This document shows, in pieces, positions 18,581 to 27,685 of a DNA stretch of 64,000 bases. Source of the stretch: Methylobacterium sp. J-088 (GTDB lineage Bacteria; Pseudomonadota; Alphaproteobacteria; Rhizobiales; Beijerinckiaceae); contig NZ_JAKSYH010000278.1 of the NCBI RefSeq assembly GCF_022829295.1, forward strand, positions 111,761 to 175,760. The letters are read 5' to 3'. The notes under the pieces were generated by a model that made no database searches, had not been told where the DNA came from, and saw nothing but the letters and a program-made list of their open reading frames with translations. Both the position numbers and the translations under genes were made by a program. Every line of letters starts with the position of its first letter. Position 1 is the stretch's first letter.

Positions 18581-19627
18581 CCCTGATCTCCTTCGGCCCG
18601 GCATCGGGCCGGCGGCGCGGATCGTATTTGCGCACCTCGCGTTCGGCCCGCCGGAAGAGCCGAACGATCGGGCGGCAGCGCATCACGATCCCGGATTGCA
18701 AATCAGGCGCGCGCGGCGTGCCTCTGGACTGGCAGGGTTCCGCGCGCCTGTCCGACCCAAACGCATCGATCCGCTTTCACGCTGAACCCGTCAACGCCCT
18801 GAGGCCGTCCACGCATCCATACAGTCAGGCGTTGGGAAAACGGCGGCCGAGTCGCCCCGCGTATCCTCTCGAGCAGCCGGCGTCCTTCGCCTATCAAGTG
18901 GGAAGACGTGCGCTCATCCCCCTTGCGGCCTTCGATGGACGCACATCCCGGACTTAAGCACGGATCTCGCTCTCCCGGCGTGCCGAGCGGCTTTGGGATC
19001 CACGTTCAGAAAGGTGTGGCAATCCCGAGTTGCTACACGCCCTCCCTCCTCTGCGGGTTAAAGCATACCCACAATTGCGCCGACGCTCTCTCCTCCCCCT
19101 TTTGAGGAGCCGGAGGTGGGGGTGGTTCAGAAGGCACCCCTGCGCTCAATCCTGCACCACCCCCACCCCTGACCCCTCCCCGCAAGGGGGAGGGAATAGC
19201 GCTGTCTTCCGATAGCTTTGAGCTTCGGAGCAAAACGATGAATCTGCAAGCTTCTGCGAAGGGAGAAGACGCGCTGTATTTATTCCGTCGTCAGCGCCGG
19301 GATGAGGCTTGTCGGTCAGCTCGCTCAAGCATCTTAACGATATTGCGTCTGAAATATCCGGATATCGAAGCAATGGACTGGCGCATAACGACAGCCGCGA
19401 CTGGACCGATTAAAAAATATCCGTCGGCCTACATACCCTCATTTGATGAAAGAGGTTGAACGCGCTGCTGACCCAAAATCCGACTTGGCCGAGCCCGATC
19501 GGTAGACACTCCGTCTACCATCGGACATTACCGGCCTGCCGGATCCGTGTTCGGGTAAATTATAACATTTTAAACTGTCTTGGAGTGAATAATTAGGCAG
19601 ATCGATTATGTGGGTTCGGGGCTGACG
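18581..19627. other. 1-kb region without a convincing gene
   Basis: No frame here has credible composition, family resemblance or ribosome site. The left half is GC-rich. The part from about 19200 to 19620 is clearly richer in A/T, holds the palindrome ATATCCGGATAT (19354-19365), and probably contains the promoter of the chemotaxis receptor. An inverted-repeat element lies at 19091-19195. Confidence 0.6.
19091..19195. repeat. GC-rich inverted-repeat element, divergent relative
   Basis: GGAGGTGGGGGTGGT (near 19112-19126) pairs with ACCACCCCCACCCC (near 19156-19169) across a 29-base spacer. Outer TCCTCCCCCTT pairs loosely with AAGGGGGAGGGA. The architecture matches the elements at 8702 and 41701, but the sequence is only partly shared. 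Confidence 0.55.
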
Positions 19628-21103
19628 ATGGCATTGTTCGGGTTGCGTTCGGAAGTGCCGTTGGCTGCGCTCGACCGGACAATGGGGCGGGTCGAGTTCG
19701 ATCCGGCCGGCCACGTCACGGATGCCAACGCGATCTTCCTCGATCTCGTCGGCTACACCCTCGCGGAGGTCCGTGGACGCCATCACAGCCTGTTCGTGCC
19801 CGAAGCCGAGCGCACGGGACCGGGTTACGCCGCGTTCTGGGATCGCCTGCGGGCCGGCCAGCCCGAGGTCCGTGAGTTCGCCCGTCTGACCAAGGACGGC
19901 CGCATCGTCTGGATCAAGGGGGCCTATACCCCGGTCCTCGACCGCAACGGGAAAGCCGTCAAAATCGTGAAGATCGTCACGGACGTCACGGCGGAGCGGG
20001 CGCGCAACGCCATGGACGCGGGCCAGATCGCAGCGATCAATCGCTCGCAGGCGGTCATCCATTTCGCCCTCGACGGGACCATCACGGACGCCAACGCGAA
20101 CTTCCTCGCCACCATGGGCTACACCCTCGACGAGGTCCGTGGCTGTCATCACCGGATGTTCATGCCCTCCGCCGACGCGGCGAGCCCGGAATATCAGGCG
20201 TTCTGGGCCGCGCTGGCGGCGGGACAGTATCAAGCGGGCGAGTTCCGCCGGATCGGTAAAGAGGGTCGGACCGTCTGGATCTTCGGCGCCTACAACCCGA
20301 TCCTCGACGCGGAGGGCAAGCCCTGCGCGGTGGTCAAGTTCGCCACCGACGTGACCCAGCAGGTCGAGGACCGGCATCGCCGGGCCGAAAGCCAGCGCGG
20401 CATCGACGGGGATATCGCGGCGATCCGGGATTCGATGAGCCGCGTCGTTCGGCAGGCCGACGAAACCGCCGAGGCTTCGAACCAGACCGCCCGCAACGTC
20501 CAGGCGGTCGCAGCCGGCTCGGAAGAGTTCTCCGCCTCCATCGAGGAGCTCAGCCGCCATGCCCTCGGGGCGAAAACCTCGGTCGACCAAGTTGTGATTC
20601 GTGCCGAGGAGGCGGGGGCGATCGTGGTCGGGCTGACCGGCGCCGCCGACCGGATCGGCGCCGCCGTGAACCTGATCCGCTCGATCGCCGACCAGACGAA
20701 CCTCCTGGCCCTCAACGCCACGATCGAGGCCGCCCGCGCGGGCGCCGCCGGCAAGGGCTTCGCGGTCGTGGCCGCGGAGGTGAAGGCGCTCGCCGAGCAG
20801 ACCGCCCGGGCGACCGGCGAAATCGGCAGCCAGATCGCGGCCGTCCAAACGGAGACCGCCAAGGCGGTGTCGGCCATCGACGGGATCGGCATGACCATCG
20901 AACAGTTGAGCGCGATCACGCTCAGCGTCTCGTCCGCCGTGACCGAGCAGGCGGCGGTGACCCGCGACCTGACGGAGAACATGCAGTCGGCTGCGCACAG
21001 CGTCGATATGGCACGCGCCGCCATGGCCGACATCGCGACCTCGGCCGCCCAGGTGGACCGCTCGGTGCGTCAGGTCTCCGAGGCAGCCCGCGCGCTGGCC
21101 TGA
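19628..21103 (+). CDS. Soluble methyl-accepting chemotaxis protein with two PAS domains
   Basis: A 491-residue chemoreceptor without membrane segments, so probably cytoplasmic. Two consecutive PAS domains (about residues 10-125 and 130-250) are clear duplicates, with shared segments ITDANANFLATMGYTLDEV and VTDANAIFLDLVGYTLAEV and the HH(S/R)(L/M)F motif. The signalling hairpin carries the kinase-control tip IADQTNLLALNATIEAARAG followed by GKGFAVVAAEVKALAEQT. The ATG at 19628 is preferred to a GTG at 19610. PAS domains suggest sensing of redox, oxygen or a small ligand inside the cell. Confidence 0.92.
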   Translation: MALFGLRSEVPLAALDRTMGRVEFDPAGHVTDANAIFLDLVGYTLAEVRGRHHSLFVPEAERTGPGYAAFWDRLRAGQPEVREFARLTKDGRIVWIKGAYTPVLDRNGKAVKIVKIVTDVTAERARNAMDAGQIAAINRSQAVIHFALDGTITDANANFLATMGYTLDEVRGCHHRMFMPSADAASPEYQAFWAALAAGQYQAGEFRRIGKEGRTVWIFGAYNPILDAEGKPCAVVKFATDVTQQVEDRHRRAESQRGIDGDIAAIRDSMSRVVRQADETAEASNQTARNVQAVAAGSEEFSASIEELSRHALGAKTSVDQVVIRAEEAGAIVVGLTGAADRIGAAVNLIRSIADQTNLLALNATIEAARAGAAGKGFAVVAAEVKALAEQTARATGEIGSQIAAVQTETAKAVSAIDGIGMTIEQLSAITLSVSSAVTEQAAVTRDLTENMQSAAHSVDMARAAMADIATSAAQVDRSVRQVSEAARALA

Positions 21104-21329
21104 GCGGACGGTCGCGTCGGGCCTGGAGCGTGCTCCGGCGAGGTGGATACCGGTTCGGCGTAAAAGTGCGCGACAAAATAGTGACCCAGAGCCATGCCCG
21201 ATTGCCACGCGATCGGGCATGGCCCTAGTGCTCTGACGCATTGACTTCGTTCATGCGAGTGAGCACTAGGTCTTTGGTTTTGCATCAATTTTTCCAGACT
21301 TGGCTGACGCCTCCGTCTGGATCGATGCA

Positions 21330-22487
21330 CTAGGCGGCCTGGGCAGCGGCGCCCTCGACGGCCACGGCCACTCGATCCCGGCCGCCATTCTTGGCGGTAT
21401 AGAGCGCGGCATCCGCCCGCCGCATCAGCGCGTCGAACCCGATCCCGTCCCGGGTCTGGGCAATGCCGATGCTGACGCTGACACGCAGGTCCGGAAGCTC
21501 GGGCACGCGAAGACCCGCAAAGGCCCGGCGCAGTTCCTCGGCCCGGGCCAGGGCCTCCGCGGCCGAAGCCTCTGGCAGGAAGCAGACGAACTCCTCGCCA
21601 CCCAGCCGCCCCAGCAGCGCATCCCGCGGCAGCAGGGTCCCGGCCATGGCGCAGAACGCCACCAGGACCGCATCTCCGACCGCGTGGCCGTGGACGTCGT
21701 TGACGGCCTTGAACCGGTCGAGATCGAACAGGAGGAGCGCCCCGTCTTCGTCCGCGCCGAGCGCGGCCTCGGCGCCCTGCACGAAGGCGCGGCGGTTGCG
21801 CACGCCGGTGAGCGCGTCGGTGGAGGCAGCGATGCGCTGTTCCCGCTCCGCCCGCTCCTTCACGAGCGCCATGACGGTGAAGGCCGAGGCGATCGAGAAC
21901 AGCATGGTCATGAAGCACAGGATCGCCACCCAGGGCGAAGCCAGCGGATTCGGCCCGATCAGCGGCGGCGCGAGCAGCGTCGCGGGAATCCGCACGACGT
22001 AGAAGGCCCCGTGCAGGGCCAGGACGGCGCCGGCTGCGTACCGGGAAGCCAACTGCTCCGAGCGGCCGCGCCAGAGCTCCACGGCGGCGGCACCGCAATA
22101 GAGGGTGGCGACCGCGGAGGCGTAGACGATACGCAGCGCGATCGAGGCATAGAAAGCCGGGACGAGACATAGCGCGCACCAGACGAGCGCGCCCGCCAGG
22201 GCGAACCCCAGGCTCGGTCGACGCTTCTCGAACGCGCGGACACCGCACCAGATCAGACCGTAGGCGGCCAGCACGACGGCATTGGCCAATCCGATCGACA
22301 GCAGATCCGGGATCTGGCCCCTCAGTGCGAGCCCGGCGCTGCCGGCCGCTCCGACGAGATGCGCCGCGCCCCAGAAGGCGAGCGACCGCTCTTCGGGCGC
22401 CTGTCGCCACGAGGTCAGGAACAGCGCTCCCACCAACAAGGCGATCGCCGCACTGACGATCAGCAGGGTGGCGGGATCAAGGTGCAC
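21330..22487 (-). CDS. Membrane diguanylate cyclase (GGDEF)
   Basis: The N-terminal ~200 residues form about six hydrophobic helices, followed by a GGDEF domain with STDALTGVRNRRAFVQ, LLLFDLDRFKAVNDVHGHAV and the catalytic GRLGGEEFVCFLP. It would make cyclic di-GMP, linking signals to motility or biofilm. The RxxD inhibitory site normally five residues before GGEEF is not present. A GTG start at 22487 puts the first helix at the N-terminus and has AGGAGA upstream, though at a long spacing of about 12 bases; the frame stays open to an ATG at 22523. Confidence 0.88.
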   Translation of the reverse strand: MHLDPATLLIVSAAIALLVGALFLTSWRQAPEERSLAFWGAAHLVGAAGSAGLALRGQIPDLLSIGLANAVVLAAYGLIWCGVRAFEKRRPSLGFALAGALVWCALCLVPAFYASIALRIVYASAVATLYCGAAAVELWRGRSEQLASRYAAGAVLALHGAFYVVRIPATLLAPPLIGPNPLASPWVAILCFMTMLFSIASAFTVMALVKERAEREQRIAASTDALTGVRNRRAFVQGAEAALGADEDGALLLFDLDRFKAVNDVHGHAVGDAVLVAFCAMAGTLLPRDALLGRLGGEEFVCFLPEASAAEALARAEELRRAFAGLRVPELPDLRVSVSIGIAQTRDGIGFDALMRRADAALYTAKNGGRDRVAVAVEGAAAQAA

Positions 22488-22824
22488 GACCGACCATCGA
22501 TCTCCTGCCTGGACGCGGCACATCGTGCCGACCGGGCGTGACTGAACACACGCGCCAACGAATCAGACTATACAGCTATCGTTGGCGATCAATCTACTTC
22601 AAAGCGCTATATCGGAGCCAAATTTCGCCGGACCAAGGCAATAGAATGATTCTCTATTGATCGAAGACGCGGGTGTCGAACCTGGCTGCTGCCGAAGTGT
22701 GACGAAGTCGGCGCTCCGTGGCCTGCGTGCTGCTCGGGTGTGAACGCGGGTTCGGCGCAGGCGCGTCTGCCGGCCCGGCAGGGTGCCGGACCCGACCGCA
22801 TCAGGATCGGGTCCGTCTGCGCGT
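22488..22824. other. Intergenic region upstream of the diguanylate cyclase
   Basis: About 337 bases (301 if the ATG at 22523 is used) with no credible gene. It is A/T-richer around 22560-22660 and holds a perfect nine-base inverted repeat (22553-22587), so it is probably the control region of the cyclase. Confidence 0.6.
22553..22587. promoter_or_regulatory. Inverted repeat upstream of diguanylate cyclase
   Basis: CGCCAACGA (22553-22561) and TCGTTGGCG (22579-22587) are perfect reverse complements, 17 bases apart, with centres about 26 bases apart. They lie 66-100 bases before the cyclase start. Two half-sites roughly 2.5 helical turns apart could suit a dimeric regulator; no T-tract is present. 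Confidence 0.4.
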
Positions 22825-25800
22825 TCAGGCGGCGTGGATCACCGGGACCGCGGGGGCGCCTTCCCACTCGGTGTTGCCCGGGATCGACTCGCCCTTCATC
22901 ACGATCGTGAGCGGGCGCAGCCGCGCGTAGTCGCCGACCTTGGTGTCGTACAGCACGGTCGAGAAGGCGCCGACCGAGACGCCCTTGCCCACGACCACCC
23001 GGCCGATCTTCATGATCCGGTCCTCGTAGAGGTGCGTCTGGAGCGCCGAGACCCGGTTGATCGTGGCGTAGTCGCCGATCGTCACGCAGTCGAATTCGGT
23101 GATGTCGGTGGTCAGCATGCACACACCTTGGCCGACCTTCACGCCGAACAGGCGCAGAACCCAGGGCAGGAACGGCGTGCCCTGGAGATGCTCCAGCAGC
23201 ACTTTGCCGGCCAGCCCCCAATAGGCCACCGCGATGGCCTCGGTGCGCATGGCCCACCAGGACCACATCGGCTGCATGCCGGGCTTGTAGACGCCCATCA
23301 GCAGCCACTTCATCGCGATGACGGCCGAGGACTGGATCAGCGCGATGGCGACGCTCGCCGTGACGAAGCTGATCGCGAGCCCCCACCAATCCTTGTCGAG
23401 GATCGCCGGGTAAAAGTACCAGTCGATCACCGTGATCGCGAGAGTGATGTAGAGCATCGGCGAGAACGAGGTTGCGAACGCCTCGAACACGCCGCGCCGG
23501 ACCTTCGGCCACAGCCCCGGCTCGTAGGTCTGGGCGTTGGATCCGAGATCGACCACCTGGCGGGCCGGCAGCCGGATCGGCGGCGAGCCGAACCACGTCT
23601 CACCCGGGCTCATGGCGTCGTTGGCCGGCGGCTTCGACTTGATGCCGATCAGCACGTCGTCGGGGATGATGGCGCCCGGCGGCACCACGGCGTCGTTGCC
23701 GACGAAGACCCGGGCCCCTGTGCGGGTCGGCTCGAGGTGCATCCAGCCGCGCCGGATCTCCTCCTCGCCGTACACAACCTCGTCGGCCACGAAGTTCTTC
23801 GCCCCGATATCGGCGAGGTCGTAACGGCCGCCCAGATTCGTGGAGATCTCGGCGCCATGGCCCATCCGTGCGCCCATCAGCCGGTACCACGCGCGCATGT
23901 AGACCGTGGCGAACAGCGACGAGAGCGTCTCCAGCGTCACCTCGACGGCGAGCGCCAGCGACCATTTCCGCAGATAGAACAGCGAGTGGACCGAGTAGGT
24001 ACCGGAACTCGTCCGGGGCAGCAGGACCCAGCGGATACCGGCGATCAGCATCACCGTGCCGGCGGTCATCAGCATGGCGGTCGGCCACGTGAGGATCGGC
24101 AGGTACCAGTGATAATCGACGTCGGTGATGTCGGACAGCGAGTCCGAGATCTGGTCGAAGATGAAGAAGGCCGGGAAGATCGGCAGCAGGCCGACCGCGG
24201 GGATCACGGCGAGCAGCAGCGTGTAGGCGGCCATGAAGCCGGCCCGGCGTCGCCAGGAGGCCTCCGCGGGCGCGGGCAGCGCGGTCGAATCGGCCAACCC
24301 GACCTTGCGCCCGGGGGACCCGTCCCAGATTTCCGCGGCCCCGACCCGCGAGCCGGTCGGGATCGTGGTGAGGTCGGCGATCTCGGCTTGCGGGCCGATC
24401 ACCGTGTCGTGGCTGATCACGCAGGAGGTGCCCACCGCCGCGTCGGCGCCGATCGCCACCGGGCCGATGACCAGTTCGTTGCCGGCGATCTCGGCATTGG
24501 CGATGACGAGGCGCCCACCCAGCGACGCGCCGTCGCCGATGCTCAGGAGGTCCGGGGCACCGACCTCGATGTCGGAGATCAGGGTATCGCGGCCGATCTT
24601 CGCGCCCATCAGGCGCAGATAGATTGCGATGGCCGGTGAGCCCTGGAGCCACTTCACGTGGACGAGGGCCGCCAGCCGCTGCGCCAGCCACCAGCGGAAG
24701 TAATACGCCCCCCAGAGCGGATAGCGGCCGGGTTTGGTCCGGCCCAGGATCAACCACTTGCCGGCCACAGCGATCACGGCAGTCACGCCGTTGATCGCCA
24801 CGTAGACGAGGAGCAAGACCCCGAGCTCGGCGAAGAAGCTCAAGCCCCCGCCGGTGAGCAGCAGGTAGGTCACGAACATGCCGAGCCACTGCGCGGTGAA
24901 GAGCGCAATCACGATGGGGAGCGCGACCAGCTGTGCGAGGCCGCACAGCGCCCGGCGCAGCAGCGGCGGCGGTTCGAAGCTGAGGTCGCGGATCGCGGCC
25001 GCGGCACCCATGCCGCCGGTGCGGGCGATCAGCGCATCGGCCATCGCCCGCATCGTGCGCAGGGAATACACGTCCGGCAGGGTGATGCCGGCAAGCGGCG
25101 GGTTCTCGCGCACCGCCGAGACGAAGCGGGCCGCGAGCAGCGAATGGCCGCCGAGATCGGCGAAGAAGTCCCCCTCCAGCGCGATCGGCTGGTTGCCGAA
25201 GATCTGCTTGGCGGCGGCGACAAGGGCGGCCTCGGTCTCGTTGGCCGGAGGCTCCTGCTCGCCATCGGCCGCCACCACGGTGAGCGGGGCGATCTTCAGG
25301 GCCTTGCGGTCGACCTTGCCGGAGGTGAGGCGCGGCAGCGTCTCGGTCACCTCGAAATGGCCCGGGACCATGTAGGGCGGCATCTGGCCGGCCAGCGTCT
25401 TGCGCAGGGCGGCGGTGTCGATGGTCTGTCCGCGCTCGGGGATCAGGAAGGCGACGAGCCGATCGACGCCGTCATCCTGCCGAAGCACCACGGCGGCCTG
25501 GTTGATATCGGGCACACTGCGGATCCGCGCCTCGATCTCCCCGAGTTCCACGCGAAAACCGCGGATCTTCACCTGATCGTCGATGCGGCCGTGGAACACG
25601 ATCCGCCCAGCGGCATCGAGGGAAACCGCATCGCCCGAGCGGTAGAGCACCGGATCGGTCCCATCCGATGCGAAGGGGTTGGCGATGAACTTGTCCGCCG
25701 TCAGCTCGGGCCGCGCGAGGTAGCCCCGGGCGACGCCGGGACCGCCGATCAGCAATTCCCCCTGCTGGTCGCGTCCCAGCAGGCTCAGATCCTCGCCCGC

Positions 25801-26889
25801 CACATACACCGAATAATTCGGGATCGGCCCGCCGATGGTGACCGGCTCACCGGGCCGCATCTCGGCGGCGGTGGCCACCACGGTCGCCTCGGTCGGCCCG
25901 TAGGTGTTGAACAACTGGCGCGCGCCCGTGGCCCATCGCGTGACCAAGGGCTCCGGCAGGGCCTCGCCGCCCAGCAGGACGAGGCGCACGGTCGGCAGGT
26001 CGCCGGAGATCATCGCCAGCAGGGTCGGCACGGTATCGAGCACCGTGATGCGCTCGGCCTCCAGGATGCCGGGCAGGGATTCCACGTCACCCATCATGGC
26101 GGGGCTCGCCACGAACAGCGTCGCGCCGACGAGGTACGGGACCCAGATCTCCTCCATCGAGAGGTCGAAGGCGACCGAGGCCCCCTGGAACACCACGTCG
26201 TCGGCGCGCATGCCGTAGAGCGCGTTCCCCGAGCGCAGGAAGTGGCAGATGTTGGCGTGGCTGATGACGATGCCCTTCGGCACGCCGGTCGAGCCGGAGG
26301 TATAGATCAGATAGGCAGGGTGCTCCGGCGTCAGGCCGAGGGCGCGGAGATCGGGCACCGGGGCATCGCCCGGGGTGGCGCCGTCGAGATCGGCCGGTGT
26401 CAGGGCCGGCGCGGCGTCGGGCGCGGCCGGCTTCAGCGCCGGCGAGACGAGGAGCGCCTTGGCTGCGGCATCGGTCAGGCATACGCCGACCCGGTCGGCG
26501 GGCGCCTCGGCGTCGAAGGGCAGCCACGCGGCGCCCGACATCGTGATGCCGATCTGCGCCAGCAGAAGTTCGGGGCCCCGGGCCATCCAGAGGCCGACCA
26601 CGTCCCCGGGCCCGATGCCGCGATGGCGAAGCCCAGCGGCGATCCGGCCGGCGCGGGCCGCGACCTCGGCATAGGTCAGGTGCGGATGGACGCCGCCCGC
26701 CGCCACGTTCGCCCCGTCGACGAGGCAGGGATGGTCGGGCCGGGATCGGGCCGAGTCCAGGAAGATCTCGGCCAGCACCTCGTCGCGGATCAGGTCGGGC
26801 CTTTGCGCGCCCCGCAGGACGGCCGCGCCGTGACGTCCGCCGTCCCCGGCAGCCGGGCCGGGCCGGGTCTTCTCGGCGACGTCACTCAT
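22825..26889 (-). CDS. Pls-type single-module nonribosomal peptide synthetase
   Basis: A 1354-residue membrane protein with an adenylation domain (about 30-530: LIYTSGSTGVPKGIVISHAN, NTYGPTEATVVAT, YRSGDAV, SGKVDRKAL), a carrier domain with the phosphopantetheine Ser in DLGGHSLLAARF (about residue 580), then alternating membrane helices and left-handed beta-helix repeats. This order is that of Pls, the epsilon-poly-lysine synthetase, and related homopolymer synthetases, where the C-terminal tandem domains replace condensation domains and no thioesterase is used. Hand alignment to GrsA gives the code D-L-E-D-V-L-T-V-V-K; two acidic pocket residues suggest a basic amino acid. The start at 26889 has GGAG upstream. 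No tailoring genes are adjacent. Confidence 0.85.
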   Translation of the reverse strand: MSDVAEKTRPGPAAGDGGRHGAAVLRGAQRPDLIRDEVLAEIFLDSARSRPDHPCLVDGANVAAGGVHPHLTYAEVAARAGRIAAGLRHRGIGPGDVVGLWMARGPELLLAQIGITMSGAAWLPFDAEAPADRVGVCLTDAAAKALLVSPALKPAAPDAAPALTPADLDGATPGDAPVPDLRALGLTPEHPAYLIYTSGSTGVPKGIVISHANICHFLRSGNALYGMRADDVVFQGASVAFDLSMEEIWVPYLVGATLFVASPAMMGDVESLPGILEAERITVLDTVPTLLAMISGDLPTVRLVLLGGEALPEPLVTRWATGARQLFNTYGPTEATVVATAAEMRPGEPVTIGGPIPNYSVYVAGEDLSLLGRDQQGELLIGGPGVARGYLARPELTADKFIANPFASDGTDPVLYRSGDAVSLDAAGRIVFHGRIDDQVKIRGFRVELGEIEARIRSVPDINQAAVVLRQDDGVDRLVAFLIPERGQTIDTAALRKTLAGQMPPYMVPGHFEVTETLPRLTSGKVDRKALKIAPLTVVAADGEQEPPANETEAALVAAAKQIFGNQPIALEGDFFADLGGHSLLAARFVSAVRENPPLAGITLPDVYSLRTMRAMADALIARTGGMGAAAAIRDLSFEPPPLLRRALCGLAQLVALPIVIALFTAQWLGMFVTYLLLTGGGLSFFAELGVLLLVYVAINGVTAVIAVAGKWLILGRTKPGRYPLWGAYYFRWWLAQRLAALVHVKWLQGSPAIAIYLRLMGAKIGRDTLISDIEVGAPDLLSIGDGASLGGRLVIANAEIAGNELVIGPVAIGADAAVGTSCVISHDTVIGPQAEIADLTTIPTGSRVGAAEIWDGSPGRKVGLADSTALPAPAEASWRRRAGFMAAYTLLLAVIPAVGLLPIFPAFFIFDQISDSLSDITDVDYHWYLPILTWPTAMLMTAGTVMLIAGIRWVLLPRTSSGTYSVHSLFYLRKWSLALAVEVTLETLSSLFATVYMRAWYRLMGARMGHGAEISTNLGGRYDLADIGAKNFVADEVVYGEEEIRRGWMHLEPTRTGARVFVGNDAVVPPGAIIPDDVLIGIKSKPPANDAMSPGETWFGSPPIRLPARQVVDLGSNAQTYEPGLWPKVRRGVFEAFATSFSPMLYITLAITVIDWYFYPAILDKDWWGLAISFVTASVAIALIQSSAVIAMKWLLMGVYKPGMQPMWSWWAMRTEAIAVAYWGLAGKVLLEHLQGTPFLPWVLRLFGVKVGQGVCMLTTDITEFDCVTIGDYATINRVSALQTHLYEDRIMKIGRVVVGKGVSVGAFSTVLYDTKVGDYARLRPLTIVMKGESIPGNTEWEGAPAVPVIHAA

Positions 26890-27000
26890 CCGCTGCTCCG
26901 CTGGCCGGCCGCTGAGGCCGCCGCCTCCCGTGGCAGCCGCCCTATAGCCCACCGATCATGCCGTTATCGAGGCGGCTTTGCACTGCGCCCGCGCACGTGA

Positions 27001-27588
27001 TCAAGCCCAGCGCCAGCCGTCGCGCTCCAGAATCAGCACTTCGCCCTGGCGGATGCCGAGACGGGGCGCGGTGTAGATGTCGAGATGCCCGAGCGAAACG
27101 AGCGCCGCCCGTGCAACACCGCCATGGGCGACGATGACCGTGTCCCGTTCCAGACCCGCGAGCAGCGGCCCGACCCGTTCGACCAGGGCGGCATAGCTCT
27201 CGCCGCCGATTCCGGGCGGGCGGTGGTGCCAGCGGTCCCGATCGCGGCCCGCGGCGCCGGCCGGATCCCGGCGCCGGATCTCCGCCCAGGTCGATCCCTC
27301 CCAGCTCCCGAAGCTGATCTCGCGCAGCCGCGGATCAGTCCGGTAGGCGTCCGGCGGCAGGCCGAGTTGCGTCCGCAGGATTTCCATGGTCCGCCGGGTC
27401 CGCTTGAGCGGGCTCGCCACGAAGTCCGCCTCGGCCAGCCCCGAACCCGCCGCGGCGGCGAGGCGCTCCGCGACGGCGGCGGCCTGGCTCTCCCCATGCG
27501 CGTTCAAATCGATGTCGCGGCCGCCCTGGAGGCGCCCCTCGGCGTTCCAGTCGGTCTGGCCGTGGCGGATGAAGTAGATGCTGCCCAA
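27001..27588 (-). CDS. Histidine phosphatase family protein (phosphoglycerate-mutase-like)
   Basis: A 195-residue branch-1 histidine phosphatase. The catalytic RHG is in IYFIRHGQTDWNAEGRLQGG, the acidic residue in FGSWEGSTWAEI and the second His in TVIVAHGGVARAAL. A TTG at 27588 places the RHG eight residues from the start, as in the family; the frame upstream to 27705 has no match and would overlap the divergent PPK2 gene. Substrate unknown: candidates are phosphoglycerate, alpha-ribazole phosphate or other phosphomonoesters. Confidence 0.85.
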   Translation of the reverse strand: MGSIYFIRHGQTDWNAEGRLQGGRDIDLNAHGESQAAAVAERLAAAAGSGLAEADFVASPLKRTRRTMEILRTQLGLPPDAYRTDPRLREISFGSWEGSTWAEIRRRDPAGAAGRDRDRWHHRPPGIGGESYAALVERVGPLLAGLERDTVIVAHGGVARAALVSLGHLDIYTAPRLGIRQGEVLILERDGWRWA

Positions 27589-27685
27589 CCGTCTCAATCC
27601 CGTCCTGCACCGGCACTCGGAACGGCTCGGAGCGCCAACCCGTTTTCGCCGACGGTCGGCAACACCCGGAAACAGGTCCTGCCTC

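Noticed and set aside
19238..19459. 73-codon frame in the A/T-rich gap
   Set aside because: No homologous pattern, no ribosome site, mixed composition; may be chance in the gene desert.
19439..21241. Long - strand frame opposite the chemoreceptor
   Set aside because: No domain resemblance; composition is that of an antisense shadow, and the + strand has PAS and MCP motifs.
22783..24639. Long + strand frames opposite the Pls-type synthetase (also 24658-27000)
   Set aside because: Antisense shadows rich in Arg, Gly and His; the synthetase carries all A-domain and carrier motifs.
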